A stretch of 64,000 nt of DNA from contig NZ_SDOZ01000002.1 of the NCBI RefSeq assembly GCF_004134775.1, positions 1,772,005-1,836,004 on the forward strand, read 5' to 3'. The stretch is from Candidatus Borkfalkia ceftriaxoniphila. GTDB lineage: Bacteria; Bacillota; Clostridia; Christensenellales; Borkfalkiaceae. The translations under genes and the position numbers were made by a program. The notes below the pieces were generated by a model. The model was given only the letters and a program-made list of their open reading frames with translations, was not told where the DNA came from and did no database searches. This document shows, piece by piece, positions 43,899 to 52,803 of this stretch (the stretch's first letter is position 1; every line of letters starts with the position of its first letter).

Positions 43899-43927
43899 AT
43901 TGTAACATATTTGGTTTATTCTGTCAA
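43899..43927 (-). promoter_or_regulatory. promoter of the leftward glycosidase operon
   Basis: On the minus strand, TTGACA (plus 43922-43927), 17-nt spacer, TACAAT (plus 43899-43904). Confidence 0.85.
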
Positions 43928-43939
43928 TATGCGCTTAGG

Positions 43940-43953
43940 GTATAACGTTATAC
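43940..43953. promoter_or_regulatory. LacI-type operator A of the glycan locus
   Basis: A perfect 14-bp palindrome, GTATAACGTTATAC, with the central CG typical of LacI-family sites, lying just upstream of the leftward -35 and between the divergent promoters. Confidence 0.8.
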
Positions 43954-43995
43954 TGCCGAAAAGTTTCAAAAACGCATCAAAGACAGCCAATATTT

Positions 43996-44011
43996 GGTAT
44001 AACGTTTTACC
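43996..44011. promoter_or_regulatory. LacI-type operator B of the glycan locus
   Basis: GGTATAACGTTTTACC, a 16-bp palindrome with one mismatch sharing GTATAACGTT with operator A. The centres are 57 bp apart. It lies upstream of the rightward -35 (44023). Confidence 0.78.
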
Positions 44012-44022
44012 GCTTTTTAGTA

Positions 44023-44051
44023 TTGACGAACCAAATGTTGTATGATATAGT
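44023..44051 (+). promoter_or_regulatory. promoter of the rightward glycan-uptake operon
   Basis: TTGACG (44023-44028), 17-nt spacer, TATAGT (44046-44051), followed by a 50-nt leader with AAAGGAGGGG before the TTG start. Confidence 0.82.
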
Positions 44052-44105
44052 ACAAACGAATTTGAGGCGGGAAGCAGAAAATCCGCATCGAAAGGAGGGG
44101 TTTTT

Positions 44106-46022
44106 TTGAAAAAAATATTGTGTTGTTTTCTGGTACTGCTCATGCTGTTTTCGGTCGCGGCATGCGCGCAGCGGGATGATTCGGGCGGTGACGATAACAA
44201 ACCGCCTGTCGTCGATCCTGGCGGCGATAGCGAGGGGTTTATTCCGCGTAAAAAGCAGGAAATGCCCGTTGCGAAAATCGTGGATACAGACAACGATTAC
44301 GGCGCCGATAGCGGTTGGGCGGGCGATGCTTATGCGTCTTTGGACCTGGGCAGCGTGTATTTGCAGGACGTCATAAACGATACCGTCTACGATTGGGGAC
44401 ACAGCGTTATCTATGAGGACGGTACATATAAGATGTGGTGGGTCCGTCCTGCCATTTACGATTCCATATACTATGCGGAGAGCAAAGATCTGAAAAACTG
44501 GACGAACGTCCAACGGGTCATCTGCCTTTCTCCCAATTCTACAAACGTTAAAAAATACGATAATATCAAGGGCATGATCGGCAAACCTTCCGTGTTGCAT
44601 GTCGACGGAACGTATTATATGTATTTTGAAGCGCCCGCCTCGGAAGATCCCGACATTACGCAAACGGTGCTCGAATGGGATAACCAAGTCTTGCTTGCAA
44701 CTTCTTCCGACGGGATCGAGTGGGAATTTTATTGCGACGAAAACGGCGAGCCGATCCCCGTCATCGCGATGCCCGAAGAGTTGATGGGCAATACGAACGA
44801 TAAAGAATACGGGGCGGGACAACCTTCGGCGTTCTATAAAGACGGCAAATTTTACGTGACGTATTGTTACGTGATCTATTCGCAGAATATAGCGGAAATT
44901 CGCGTTGCGAGTTCTGAGGACGGTAAAACGTTCGGTGACGTATCGACGCATAGGAAGATCTCGGGCGGCAACGGGTACGGCGTTACTTACAATACGAAAA
45001 CCGAGAAATACATGATGGCCACGCCCGAAAAGATCTATGAAAGCGATACTTTGGATTTCAATTCCGCAAAATCTTATACTTACTATACATACGATACCTC
45101 TTCCGTGCAGACGGGTTTTTGCGAGTTTGTGAAAAATCCTTCCGGGCTGGTGGATACCGAAACTTTCTATACCATTCATTTACAGGGCGCGAAATCCACG
45201 ACGGGCGACTGGCGCGGCGAGCATAAAACGTGGGACGGGCACATTCATGCCGTAAATCCTTGCGAATACGAAAACAGGCCGCTCACGCTTCCGAACGGCG
45301 GCAAGGCAACGGAAAAAAATATACAGGAATATCGGGACAGAACGCAGGTGTATTCCAGACCGACGGCGGATGCGATCTATGTGGCGGACAACGCGATCGC
45401 GATCGACGGAGAGAAGGATGAGGCGTATACAGGCGCGACAAAGATCGAGGTCACGCGTCCCGTCTACGAATGGGGCAGCACGTTTACGGACAGTTGGGCG
45501 GAAATATACGTGGCTTGGAACGAAGAATTTTTGTACGTATACGGTCAGGTATACGACAAAACCGTCGATAACAGTTACGCGATTTCGAGTATGTTGGATA
45601 CGTATATGCGGGACAGCGTCGACGTGTTCGTAGACGTGCCGAACGATCATACGGGGACGGAAGTTCCGTATACGCTGGATCAGTATATCATTTGCACGGG
45701 CTCCAACAATACCGATTTTATCATCAAGAGCGGCGGCGAGAAGTCAAACGACATCACCGATGAATTCGGAGTCGTTTCCGCACCGCGCCATCGCGTCCGC
45801 AAAACCGATTACGGTTATTCTTTCGAGTTTCGTGTCGAATGGTACGAGTTCATCGCGGACCGCATCGAAGAAAATAAATGTATCGGCATGGATTTTCAGA
45901 TCAACGATTGCATGGGCGGAAAAGTCGGCAGGGAAGCGCTGCAGAGTTGGAGCGACAATACGGGGAACGCATTCCGTTATCTGGACGTGATGGGAGACGT
46001 GTATCTGATTAAAGCGAAATAG
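44106..46022 (+). CDS. lipoprotein with propeller (GH43/GH32-like) and CBM9-like domains
   Basis: A 638-residue surface lipoprotein; TTG start after AAAGGAGGGG. Signal LCCFLVLLMLFSVAAC with lipobox cysteine at residue 20. An Asp/Gly-rich linker leads to a five-bladed propeller-like domain (about 60-430): YDWGHSVIYEDGTYKMWWVR, YYAESKDLKNWTNVQRV, IGKPSVLHVDGTYYMYFEAP, LLATSSDGIEWEFY, GQPSAFYKDGKFYVTYC, VASSEDGKTFG. The C-terminal part (about 435-638, from IAIDGEKDEAYTGATKIEV) is a CBM9/DOMON-like beta-sandwich. Probably an outer-face glycan-binding or trimming protein. It is paralogous to the next gene. Whether the propeller is catalytic is uncertain. Confidence 0.75.
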   Translation: MKKILCCFLVLLMLFSVAACAQRDDSGGDDNKPPVVDPGGDSEGFIPRKKQEMPVAKIVDTDNDYGADSGWAGDAYASLDLGSVYLQDVINDTVYDWGHSVIYEDGTYKMWWVRPAIYDSIYYAESKDLKNWTNVQRVICLSPNSTNVKKYDNIKGMIGKPSVLHVDGTYYMYFEAPASEDPDITQTVLEWDNQVLLATSSDGIEWEFYCDENGEPIPVIAMPEELMGNTNDKEYGAGQPSAFYKDGKFYVTYCYVIYSQNIAEIRVASSEDGKTFGDVSTHRKISGGNGYGVTYNTKTEKYMMATPEKIYESDTLDFNSAKSYTYYTYDTSSVQTGFCEFVKNPSGLVDTETFYTIHLQGAKSTTGDWRGEHKTWDGHIHAVNPCEYENRPLTLPNGGKATEKNIQEYRDRTQVYSRPTADAIYVADNAIAIDGEKDEAYTGATKIEVTRPVYEWGSTFTDSWAEIYVAWNEEFLYVYGQVYDKTVDNSYAISSMLDTYMRDSVDVFVDVPNDHTGTEVPYTLDQYIICTGSNNTDFIIKSGGEKSNDITDEFGVVSAPRHRVRKTDYGYSFEFRVEWYEFIADRIEENKCIGMDFQINDCMGGKVGREALQSWSDNTGNAFRYLDVMGDVYLIKAK

Positions 46023-46030
46023 GAGGGGGA

Positions 46031-47803
46031 ATGAAAAAAGGTATAAAAGCAGTCCTGCTGTTGCTGGTGATCGCATTGCTGGCAGGCATGACGGCGTGCG
46101 CGCCTCCCGAGCCGGATAAGGACGGCGAAAAAGATGAGACGTTGGCGGAAAATTACGATTTCGGCGACCCGTCGGGTTGGTCGGGCAACAGCATGGCCGT
46201 CACAGATCTCGGGGATTGTCTCTTGGACGCCTATCCTTACGACGATAAATACGATTGGGGGCAGAGCATTCTGTGGGATGAAGAAACGCAGTCGTATCAA
46301 ATGTGGTGGTGCAGAAATTCCGGTTACGATACCATCTGGTATGCGGAAAGCAAAGATCTGAAACACTGGACGAACGCGCAGAAATTGATGACGGTCGAGC
46401 AGGATACGACTTGGATCAAGATGCACGTGGGCAAACCCTCCGTTCTGAAAGTAGACGGGCAGTATATCATGTATTTCGAGGCGCCCGCGACTTTGCTCGA
46501 TTACGAGTTCGACAATAACGTTTTGATGGCGCGATCGGAGGACGGTATTCACTGGGAAATGTATGAGGGCGATGCCGGCGAGCCGTATCCCGTGATCCGC
46601 ATGACCGATGAACAGATGGCCGCCAGCATGGCGCAGTATCAAGCGCAAGGGAACGGCTATTACGGGATCGGGCAGCCTTCGGCTCTATATCATGACGGGA
46701 AATACTACGTATATTGCACCTATTCCTTGGAGCAGGGCGATCGGATGTATGTATTCACCTCGGACGACGGGATCCATTTTTCCGAAGGGCAGAGGGTATT
46801 CGACCGCGCCAACTGCGGCGTAAAGTTCAATACGCTGACGCAGAAATTCATGATGGCTTACGAATATACGCAGAACGGCGTTTCGCGCGTGTATTATATG
46901 GAATCGGACGACGGGATCGAATTTACCTATGCGGGGCTTTCGGATGCAGGCAAAAATACGGATATACTCAGTACGGGCGGCGGATTCGTTCGCTGTTATC
47001 CCGATTTTATATCCGACGGGCACGGCAATGTAAATACCCATACCTTTTACGTCGCTTACATGGAAGGAACGATGGCGGATTCGGGGCAGGACTGGCGGCA
47101 ATACAGCAATACATGGGATATTCATATTGCGGCCGTCAATCCGAAAGAGTTCGGCAACCGTACGCAGGTATTGCCTGACGGTCACGTCGTCACGCAAAAT
47201 ACGATCGCCCCGTACAGGGAAACGCACAAGGAGTATGCGGATCTGCTGTGCGGCATTCATAAACTGAACGGCGGACCGAAGGTAGACGGCACGTGCGACG
47301 ATCTGTACGGCGTTTCGGAAACTTTTTCCGTTTCGCGGGCGGTATCCGATTACCGCGCGGTACCGAATGATACAACGGCAAATTTCCGCATGGGGTATAC
47401 CGAGCAGGCGCTCTATATCTTTATAGAAGTGAAAGATTCTTTCATGCACGAAAGCGACAGCGTCTTTTGCCTGATCGACGAAAAACGTTATGCGGAAGAA
47501 CTTTCTCAAGTGACAAATATCGAATTGCAGAGAAACGGCGCGGTGACCGTTTCGGACGGGGACGGGAATCCGCTTTCTAACGCGGAAGTCGTCGTAAAGG
47601 ATTCGGCGCAGGGATATACGGCGGAGATCAGAATGCAATGGCGTATACGCACGTCCTTCGCGCAATACGAAGGGTTCGGGTTCGATTGCTATGTGTTCGA
47701 TAACCGTGATAGCAAAGATTTCAAATCGTTGATCGCATGGAACGATTGTCACGCTTCTTACGATTATCGCAAGGCGGGCGAAATGTATTTTATGGATAAA
47801 TAA
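46031..47803 (+). CDS. lipoprotein paralogue with propeller and CBM9-like domains
   Basis: A 590-residue lipoprotein beginning 9 nt after its paralogue. Signal IKAVLLLLVIALLAGMTAC with lipobox cysteine at residue 23. The same layout is seen: YDWGQSILWDEETQSYQMWWC, YAESKDLKHWTNAQKLM, GKPSVLKVDGQYIMYFEAPA, LMARSEDGIHWEMY, GQPSALYHDGKYYVYCTY, FTSDDGIHFSEGQRV, then a CBM9-like C-terminus from GPKVDGTCDDLYGVSETFSV. The shared WW.R/WW.C and GKPSV..VDG.Y motifs show a tandem duplication with strong divergence elsewhere, so the two may bind different parts of the same glycan. GGAGGGGG lies upstream of the ATG. Confidence 0.75.
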   Translation: MKKGIKAVLLLLVIALLAGMTACAPPEPDKDGEKDETLAENYDFGDPSGWSGNSMAVTDLGDCLLDAYPYDDKYDWGQSILWDEETQSYQMWWCRNSGYDTIWYAESKDLKHWTNAQKLMTVEQDTTWIKMHVGKPSVLKVDGQYIMYFEAPATLLDYEFDNNVLMARSEDGIHWEMYEGDAGEPYPVIRMTDEQMAASMAQYQAQGNGYYGIGQPSALYHDGKYYVYCTYSLEQGDRMYVFTSDDGIHFSEGQRVFDRANCGVKFNTLTQKFMMAYEYTQNGVSRVYYMESDDGIEFTYAGLSDAGKNTDILSTGGGFVRCYPDFISDGHGNVNTHTFYVAYMEGTMADSGQDWRQYSNTWDIHIAAVNPKEFGNRTQVLPDGHVVTQNTIAPYRETHKEYADLLCGIHKLNGGPKVDGTCDDLYGVSETFSVSRAVSDYRAVPNDTTANFRMGYTEQALYIFIEVKDSFMHESDSVFCLIDEKRYAEELSQVTNIELQRNGAVTVSDGDGNPLSNAEVVVKDSAQGYTAEIRMQWRIRTSFAQYEGFGFDCYVFDNRDSKDFKSLIAWNDCHASYDYRKAGEMYFMDK

Positions 47804-47816
47804 GGAGGAGGAAATT

Positions 47817-49529
47817 ATGAAAAAATTATGGACGGCATTGCTGTCGGCAATATTGTGCTGTAGTCTGGCATTCGGTGCGGTGAGCGTCTGCGCGGAAACG
47901 GGCGGGGATACAAACGTCATTCCCGTCTTGACAACGGAGATCACGCAAGCGGATTGGGATTCCGCCGAAAAATATGAGATGACCGCAGTGAGCGAAGGAA
48001 CTTCCGGCGCAACGGGTACGGTCAGTTTTCTCGCGACGGGAACGCGCCTGTATTTTTTGATGCAGGTGCAGGACGCGACGAAATTCGATTCCGACCGCCC
48101 CGATTACACGATCACGATCGGCGGCAAGACGGCGAGCGCGCGCGGCAAATTCTGGGATTCGCCTTCAGGCGCTCCCTGGATGGCGGACAGGAATACAGAT
48201 TTCGGGCAGCCGATCAAGATGAGTTCTGTCTATACCGACGGCGTGTACAATTTGGAAGTGGGGTTTGACATCGGAAAGGAATTATTCGTAACGGGAGCGC
48301 ATATTCAAGTGGATATATCTGCCGCCGATGCGCAAACAGCAGAAAACGAATGGGCGGATAATTATACTTCGTACCCGCACGCGATCCGTTTTGCGGATAC
48401 TCTGTATTTGGGAGAATATTCGGAGAAAGATCCCGTTGCTCCGAATCCCGACCCCGATCCTGAGCCCGACCCCGATCCTGAGCCGACGCCCGGGCCCGAC
48501 AATGAAGATCTGCAGATTGTAGTCACCGACCTTGTTTCGCAGCCGAAAGAAGCGGATTGGGAGAATGCTACTGCCTACGAAATGCTGCCGAACAACGGCA
48601 ATCTCAGCGGTGCGACGGGCACGGTGAAAGTGTTTACCGCCGCAAAGAATATTTATTTCCGCATGGAAGTAAACGATCCCACGACGTGTTTCAACAAAGA
48701 CGGCATTTACGTATATCTTGGGACCGAAGATTGTTATCTGGAAACGCGCGGCAATTATGATTTATGGCTGAATCACATTCATAACGATCTGGGAAGCCCT
48801 TCGCTCCTCGCTATGTCTACGACGGCGGAGGATAAGACCGGCTACGGTGAGGGCAAATATACGTTCGATTACGGATTTTATATTCCCGACGCCTATGAAC
48901 CAGGCGCGACTATCCGCCTATGCGTAAAACATCGCGATTCGCGCAGCAGTTCTGAAGCCTGGGCAGATAACGATTATAAACATACCATTTATTTCGATCA
49001 GATTCTGACTTTCGGCGAAGCGGCGGATACCACGATTCGCCCGCAGGAACCGACGGAAGGTTTTACGGCATCCGTCAAAGATATTTCCTACAATAAAGCG
49101 AGCGCCGTATGGAACGAATTCGAGGGGGCGGAAACATACAAATTTTACGTTTACGCCGTAAACGCTGCGGGCGCGGAAGAGCCGTACACGCATCTTTCCG
49201 TCGAGGGACCTGTGTACGCGGGCAGCGCGTCTTATGCGGAAGAATTTTTGGGGCTTTCCGCAACGACGGAATATGCGATCCAAATCGTAGCGTATGACAA
49301 CGACGACAACGTGATAGGATATTCGCAACTCGCCAAATTCAAGACGATTAGCAGGGAAGAGGCGCTCAATCCAGGCGGCGATAAAGACGATACGGATAAA
49401 GACGATCCGAACAAAGACGATACGGAGAAAGGCTGCGGTTCCTATTTGTTCGGAGGATCCGTTGCCATAGCGGTTTTGTCGATAGGCGGCGCGGTGTTTA
49501 TGCTTGCAATAAAACGTCGTAAAGAATAA
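47817..49529 (+). CDS. anchored surface protein with two CBM9-like domains and an FN3-like domain
   Basis: A 570-residue exported protein. Signal peptide KLWTALLSAILCCSLAFGAVSVCA. Two related beta-sandwich modules start ITQADWDSAEKYEMTAVSEG (about 41) and QPKEADWENATAYEMLPNNG (about 241), each with SGATGTV; they resemble CBM9/DOMON domains. Between them is a Pro-Asp-Glu repeat linker (residues of about 205-228, NPDPDPEPDPDPEP). An FN3-like domain (GFTASVKDISYNKASAVWNEFEG...) follows, then an Asp/Lys linker and a C-terminal helix KGCGSYLFGGSVAIAVLSIG with a positively charged tail KRRKE. No LPxTG is present; the C-terminus resembles a membrane anchor. Ribosome site AGGAGGAGG. Likely a cell-surface glycan-capture protein. 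Confidence 0.78.
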   Translation: MKKLWTALLSAILCCSLAFGAVSVCAETGGDTNVIPVLTTEITQADWDSAEKYEMTAVSEGTSGATGTVSFLATGTRLYFLMQVQDATKFDSDRPDYTITIGGKTASARGKFWDSPSGAPWMADRNTDFGQPIKMSSVYTDGVYNLEVGFDIGKELFVTGAHIQVDISAADAQTAENEWADNYTSYPHAIRFADTLYLGEYSEKDPVAPNPDPDPEPDPDPEPTPGPDNEDLQIVVTDLVSQPKEADWENATAYEMLPNNGNLSGATGTVKVFTAAKNIYFRMEVNDPTTCFNKDGIYVYLGTEDCYLETRGNYDLWLNHIHNDLGSPSLLAMSTTAEDKTGYGEGKYTFDYGFYIPDAYEPGATIRLCVKHRDSRSSSEAWADNDYKHTIYFDQILTFGEAADTTIRPQEPTEGFTASVKDISYNKASAVWNEFEGAETYKFYVYAVNAAGAEEPYTHLSVEGPVYAGSASYAEEFLGLSATTEYAIQIVAYDNDDNVIGYSQLAKFKTISREEALNPGGDKDDTDKDDPNKDDTEKGCGSYLFGGSVAIAVLSIGGAVFMLAIKRRKE

Positions 49530-49546
49530 TACGATAAGCAAAACTG

Positions 49547-49576
49547 TGTACCGCGCGTTGAAAAACGCGCGGTACA
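49547..49576 (+). terminator. long hairpin between the surface protein and the LacI gene
   Basis: A perfect 13-bp stem TGTACCGCGCGTT / AACGCGCGGTACA with a GAAA loop. There is no T-tract, so it more likely stabilises upstream mRNA or lowers read-through than terminates fully. Confidence 0.6.
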
Positions 49577-49604
49577 ATACAGAATGGCCAAATCGGAGGA
49601 ATCA

Positions 49605-50645
49605 TTGAAGACAACCATTAAGGACATAGCGCGTGCATGCGGGGTTTCGGTCGGTTTGGTGTCGAGGATATTGAACGGAGACGAAACTTTGCGTTGTACC
49701 CCGCAAACGCGGGAAAAAATTTTGCGGGAGATCGAACGCACGTCGTATACCCCGAATTATAACGCGCGGATGCTGGCGAATAATTCCGTAAAAGAGGAGA
49801 GCGATATCCGTATCGGTTATATCACATACAAAGGCGCGGTTATGAAACCGAATCCCTTTTTTGACCGCATCATCGAAGGTATCACGGCGATCCTGATCAA
49901 TTCCCGTTGTCAGGTTTATCAATATTACATCGACGAAGTACACGAATTATATCGGCAGAAGAAGCCGTTATGCGAAAAAAAACTGGACGGATTGGTTCTA
50001 TTCGGGTCGATCGACGACGACGGACTGATCCAATGGCTGCGGCGGCAAAGTCTGTATATTTCCAGTATCTACGGCGACATCATCGAAAACGCGGATTTCG
50101 TCGGCAGCGATCTGTCGAGCACGATCAATCTGATGCTGGATTATATCGCCAGACTCGGTTACAAAGAGATCGGCATCGTGAGCGGAGACAGACATCGCGA
50201 ACCCGCGCTCTTTACGTATGCGGAAAGTATAGGGCTTCACATTGTAAAACAATTCAGTTTCAATGCGGAGAACGAGATGCGGCGTTCCTATGAAATGATG
50301 AAATGGCGCCTGGAACAAGGACTGAAACCTCCGCAGGTGATGTGCTGCATGAACGACGAAATGGCGCTCGGCGTCATGAATGCGGCTTTGGACGCGGGAT
50401 TGCGCGTGCCCGAGGACGTGTCGGTCACGGGGCACGACGATATACTCAAATCGAGTTACAGCCGCGTACCGCTCACAACGGTGCGCATATATAAGGAAGA
50501 GATCGGGCGGCTTGTGACCGATCTTCTGTTGGAAAGAATCAATTACAAGCGTAAATTTCCTGTAAAATTATTGGTGCCGTGTGAGTTGGTAGTGCGCAAA
50601 TCAATTCAGAAAAACGGAAAAGTCACGCGGAGGAACGATGAATAA
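49605..50645 (+). CDS. LacI family transcriptional regulator (glycan locus)
   Basis: 346 residues. The TTG at 49605 (MKTTIKDIARACGVSVGLVSRILNG) is chosen because CGGAGGAATCA is directly upstream; an ATG at 49584 lies before that ribosome site. Helix-turn-helix: TIKDIARACGVSVGLVSRILNGDETLRCTPQTREKI. The ligand domain has RIGYITYKGAVMKPNPFFDRIIEGI, DGLVLFGSID, DYIARLGYKEIGIVSGDRHREPA, MCCMNDEMALGVMNAALDAGLRVPEDVSVTGHDD and PLTTVRIYKEEIGRL. It sits inside the rightward operon and probably binds the AACGTT-centred operators between the divergent promoters. Confidence 0.9.
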   Translation: MKTTIKDIARACGVSVGLVSRILNGDETLRCTPQTREKILREIERTSYTPNYNARMLANNSVKEESDIRIGYITYKGAVMKPNPFFDRIIEGITAILINSRCQVYQYYIDEVHELYRQKKPLCEKKLDGLVLFGSIDDDGLIQWLRRQSLYISSIYGDIIENADFVGSDLSSTINLMLDYIARLGYKEIGIVSGDRHREPALFTYAESIGLHIVKQFSFNAENEMRRSYEMMKWRLEQGLKPPQVMCCMNDEMALGVMNAALDAGLRVPEDVSVTGHDDILKSSYSRVPLTTVRIYKEEIGRLVTDLLLERINYKRKFPVKLLVPCELVVRKSIQKNGKVTRRNDE

Positions 50646-52803
50646 AGTTATTTTAAAGCAAGAGCACATACATATTTGTTTCACGGATACGGCAATGGTC
50701 TGCAAGGATGAGTATACGGGAACGACGATCGTTTTTTCAGGCGCGGATGAATTTGTGCTGTATGTGAGCGAAAACGGAGCGATACGGCCTTATTTTTCTT
50801 CCGAAATGGAAAAAACGTTTCGTTCGGACAAACAGGGCGCAGGAACGTTTTGTTTTGCGGGAAACGGGTTCGAGGCGGAAGTTTCTTATAAAATCGAAGA
50901 TTACCGTATCATAAAGCGCGTGCGTATCGCCGATAACGCAAAGCGGAAACTTGTCCGCATTGCGTGCGAAAATCGCCGATGCAATCTTGCCTTACAGCGA
51001 GGCGGCGAGGGACAGCCCGTATTCATCGGGAACGTTATGTGGTGCGGGATCGAATTTCCCGCCGCGAACAACGGGCAGGACGGGCAGTCGCTGAATTTAA
51101 TGCAGGCGCCGTTCTGCAGATTGGATACGCCTTTCGAGTCGTTCGATGTCGTGTTCGCGTTCAGCCGCGGAAATTCTTTGGAAAACAGTTTCCGCAGATA
51201 TATAGAGCAGATGCGTCCGCGCGAAAATTTAAAGATCTACTGCGATTGGGGACTGCATGACGATCTGTCGGATAACATCGAACTGACCGAAGAAATGACG
51301 CGCAACAACATTAATAAATTGGATATACTGATGAAAAAATCGGGCGTGCGTTTCGATTATTATTTGATGGACGCATTCTGGTTTGAAGAGAATCAGCCGT
51401 ATATCTGTTTTAAAGAGCGCACTTTTCCCAAAGGCATCGACTACATTATTCAAATGCTGGAAGAAAAGGGGATCAAATTCGGGTTATGGTTCGATCTCAA
51501 CTGTATACACGTGCATCTGAAAGGAATGGAAAAATACGACACGCTTTTGGAGAACGGCTCGCTGTGTTTTGCCTGCGACGAGATCGCGGACATGATGTTC
51601 GAGGCGATACGATATCATATCCTCAACCATAAAGTCCAGTTGATCAAGTTGGATTTTGCGTATTTCGAATGTAAGAATCCGACGCACGGACATTCGATCG
51701 ATTTTGTGGAATCAAAAGAAAAGAGCATCGTAAACTTTATTCGCATGACGCAGCGGCTCAAAGAAATCGATCCCGGATTGAAAATTATCTGCTACAACGG
51801 TTGGACGACGGAACTGGATTGGATCGGCAGCGTAAAGCAGAAGAGCGGGTTTGCGGTTTCGCCGTATTGGAGCAGATCCGTAGACTATGTATATTGCGGC
51901 GATCCGCGCCCGAGCGAGATCGTAACCCCCGATCTTGCCGATTCGCTCGTGTATTATACGGACGCCATGATCCGCAATTTCTACGACGCGCTGATGCCAT
52001 TCGGCGGGATCGACGATCACGGTACCATGATCGGGGATACCGCCACGATTTACAGGCTCGGCAAAAAGTTGTTCCGTTGCGGCTGGCTGATGAACGCGAT
52101 GCGCGGCGGCGGAAAACTGCATTTATACGGAAAAGTAGATCTTCTGGACGATTCTGACTTGGAATATATGCGCGAAGTATCCGACGTGTTTGACGATATC
52201 AACGCCGGGATTTACGAAACATCCTGCATACTCGGCGATGCGCGCCGCGCAGAAGTGTACGGTTACAGCATTTCGGAAGGCGATACCGGTTACGCGGTGA
52301 TACTCAATCCCGCTACCTATGCCCGTCCGTTTTCCTTAAGCCTTCCCGAATGGGAAAATTGTTCGATCGTGGTGGAGCGCATCATAGAAAACGGCGAAAA
52401 GGTAAATTCGGAAGAAAAGATCTTTACAAACTATACGGGCGAAATTTCTCCGAACGGTTACCGCCTGTTCCGTTGGAAACGTTTGCAGCGCGTTTCCCGC
52501 GAGGGCAAACTCGTATTGGACGCGCACAGCGAACTGGTCCTTTGCACGAATGGAAAAGACGTAGCTTTGCGGTTTGAGCGAAACGGTCTGCCGCTGCGCA
52601 GTCTTCTCGGATATCCGGAAGGGCTGATCGTTACAGACGGCGAAAAAGTTCTGCAAAGCAGCGTCGAAACGGATATATGGAGCGGCATTTCCTGGCTGTA
52701 TTTTCGCGTACACGGAGAAAAAGAATTGCACGTTTGTTACAACGGCGACGAAAATATCGCTATGGCGTATTCTTTGGAAGGGTATAGGAATGAACACGAT
52801 TAA
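50638..52803 (+). CDS. GH36-like alpha-galactosidase family protein
   Basis: A 721-residue cytoplasmic glycosidase. An N-terminal beta-sandwich (to about 190) precedes a TIM barrel of clan GH-D: YCDWGLHDDLSDNIELTEEMTRNNINKLD, GVRFDYYLMDAFWFEENQPY, FPKGIDYIIQMLEEKGIKFGLWFDLN, VQLIKLDFAYFECKNP (with D as likely nucleophile), LKIICYNGWTTELDWIG, and DYVYCGDPRPSE with DALMPFGGIDDHGT. A C-terminal beta-domain follows (FERNGLPLRSLLGYPEGL). The family assignment to GH36-like is by motif order; GH27/GH31-type relatives are possible. It overlaps the LacI gene by 8 nt and the next gene by 14 nt. Confidence 0.65.
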   Translation: MNKVILKQEHIHICFTDTAMVCKDEYTGTTIVFSGADEFVLYVSENGAIRPYFSSEMEKTFRSDKQGAGTFCFAGNGFEAEVSYKIEDYRIIKRVRIADNAKRKLVRIACENRRCNLALQRGGEGQPVFIGNVMWCGIEFPAANNGQDGQSLNLMQAPFCRLDTPFESFDVVFAFSRGNSLENSFRRYIEQMRPRENLKIYCDWGLHDDLSDNIELTEEMTRNNINKLDILMKKSGVRFDYYLMDAFWFEENQPYICFKERTFPKGIDYIIQMLEEKGIKFGLWFDLNCIHVHLKGMEKYDTLLENGSLCFACDEIADMMFEAIRYHILNHKVQLIKLDFAYFECKNPTHGHSIDFVESKEKSIVNFIRMTQRLKEIDPGLKIICYNGWTTELDWIGSVKQKSGFAVSPYWSRSVDYVYCGDPRPSEIVTPDLADSLVYYTDAMIRNFYDALMPFGGIDDHGTMIGDTATIYRLGKKLFRCGWLMNAMRGGGKLHLYGKVDLLDDSDLEYMREVSDVFDDINAGIYETSCILGDARRAEVYGYSISEGDTGYAVILNPATYARPFSLSLPEWENCSIVVERIIENGEKVNSEEKIFTNYTGEISPNGYRLFRWKRLQRVSREGKLVLDAHSELVLCTNGKDVALRFERNGLPLRSLLGYPEGLIVTDGEKVLQSSVETDIWSGISWLYFRVHGEKELHVCYNGDENIAMAYSLEGYRNEHD

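Noticed and set aside
43982..44060. Possible catabolite-responsive (cre) element near the rightward promoter
   Set aside because: No WTGNNARCGNWWWCAN match was seen; the palindromes found fit a dedicated LacI regulator better.
48440..48500. Tandem DNA repeat of CCCGAYCCTGAGCC-like units
   Set aside because: This encodes the Pro-Asp-Glu linker of the surface protein and is a normal coding repeat.
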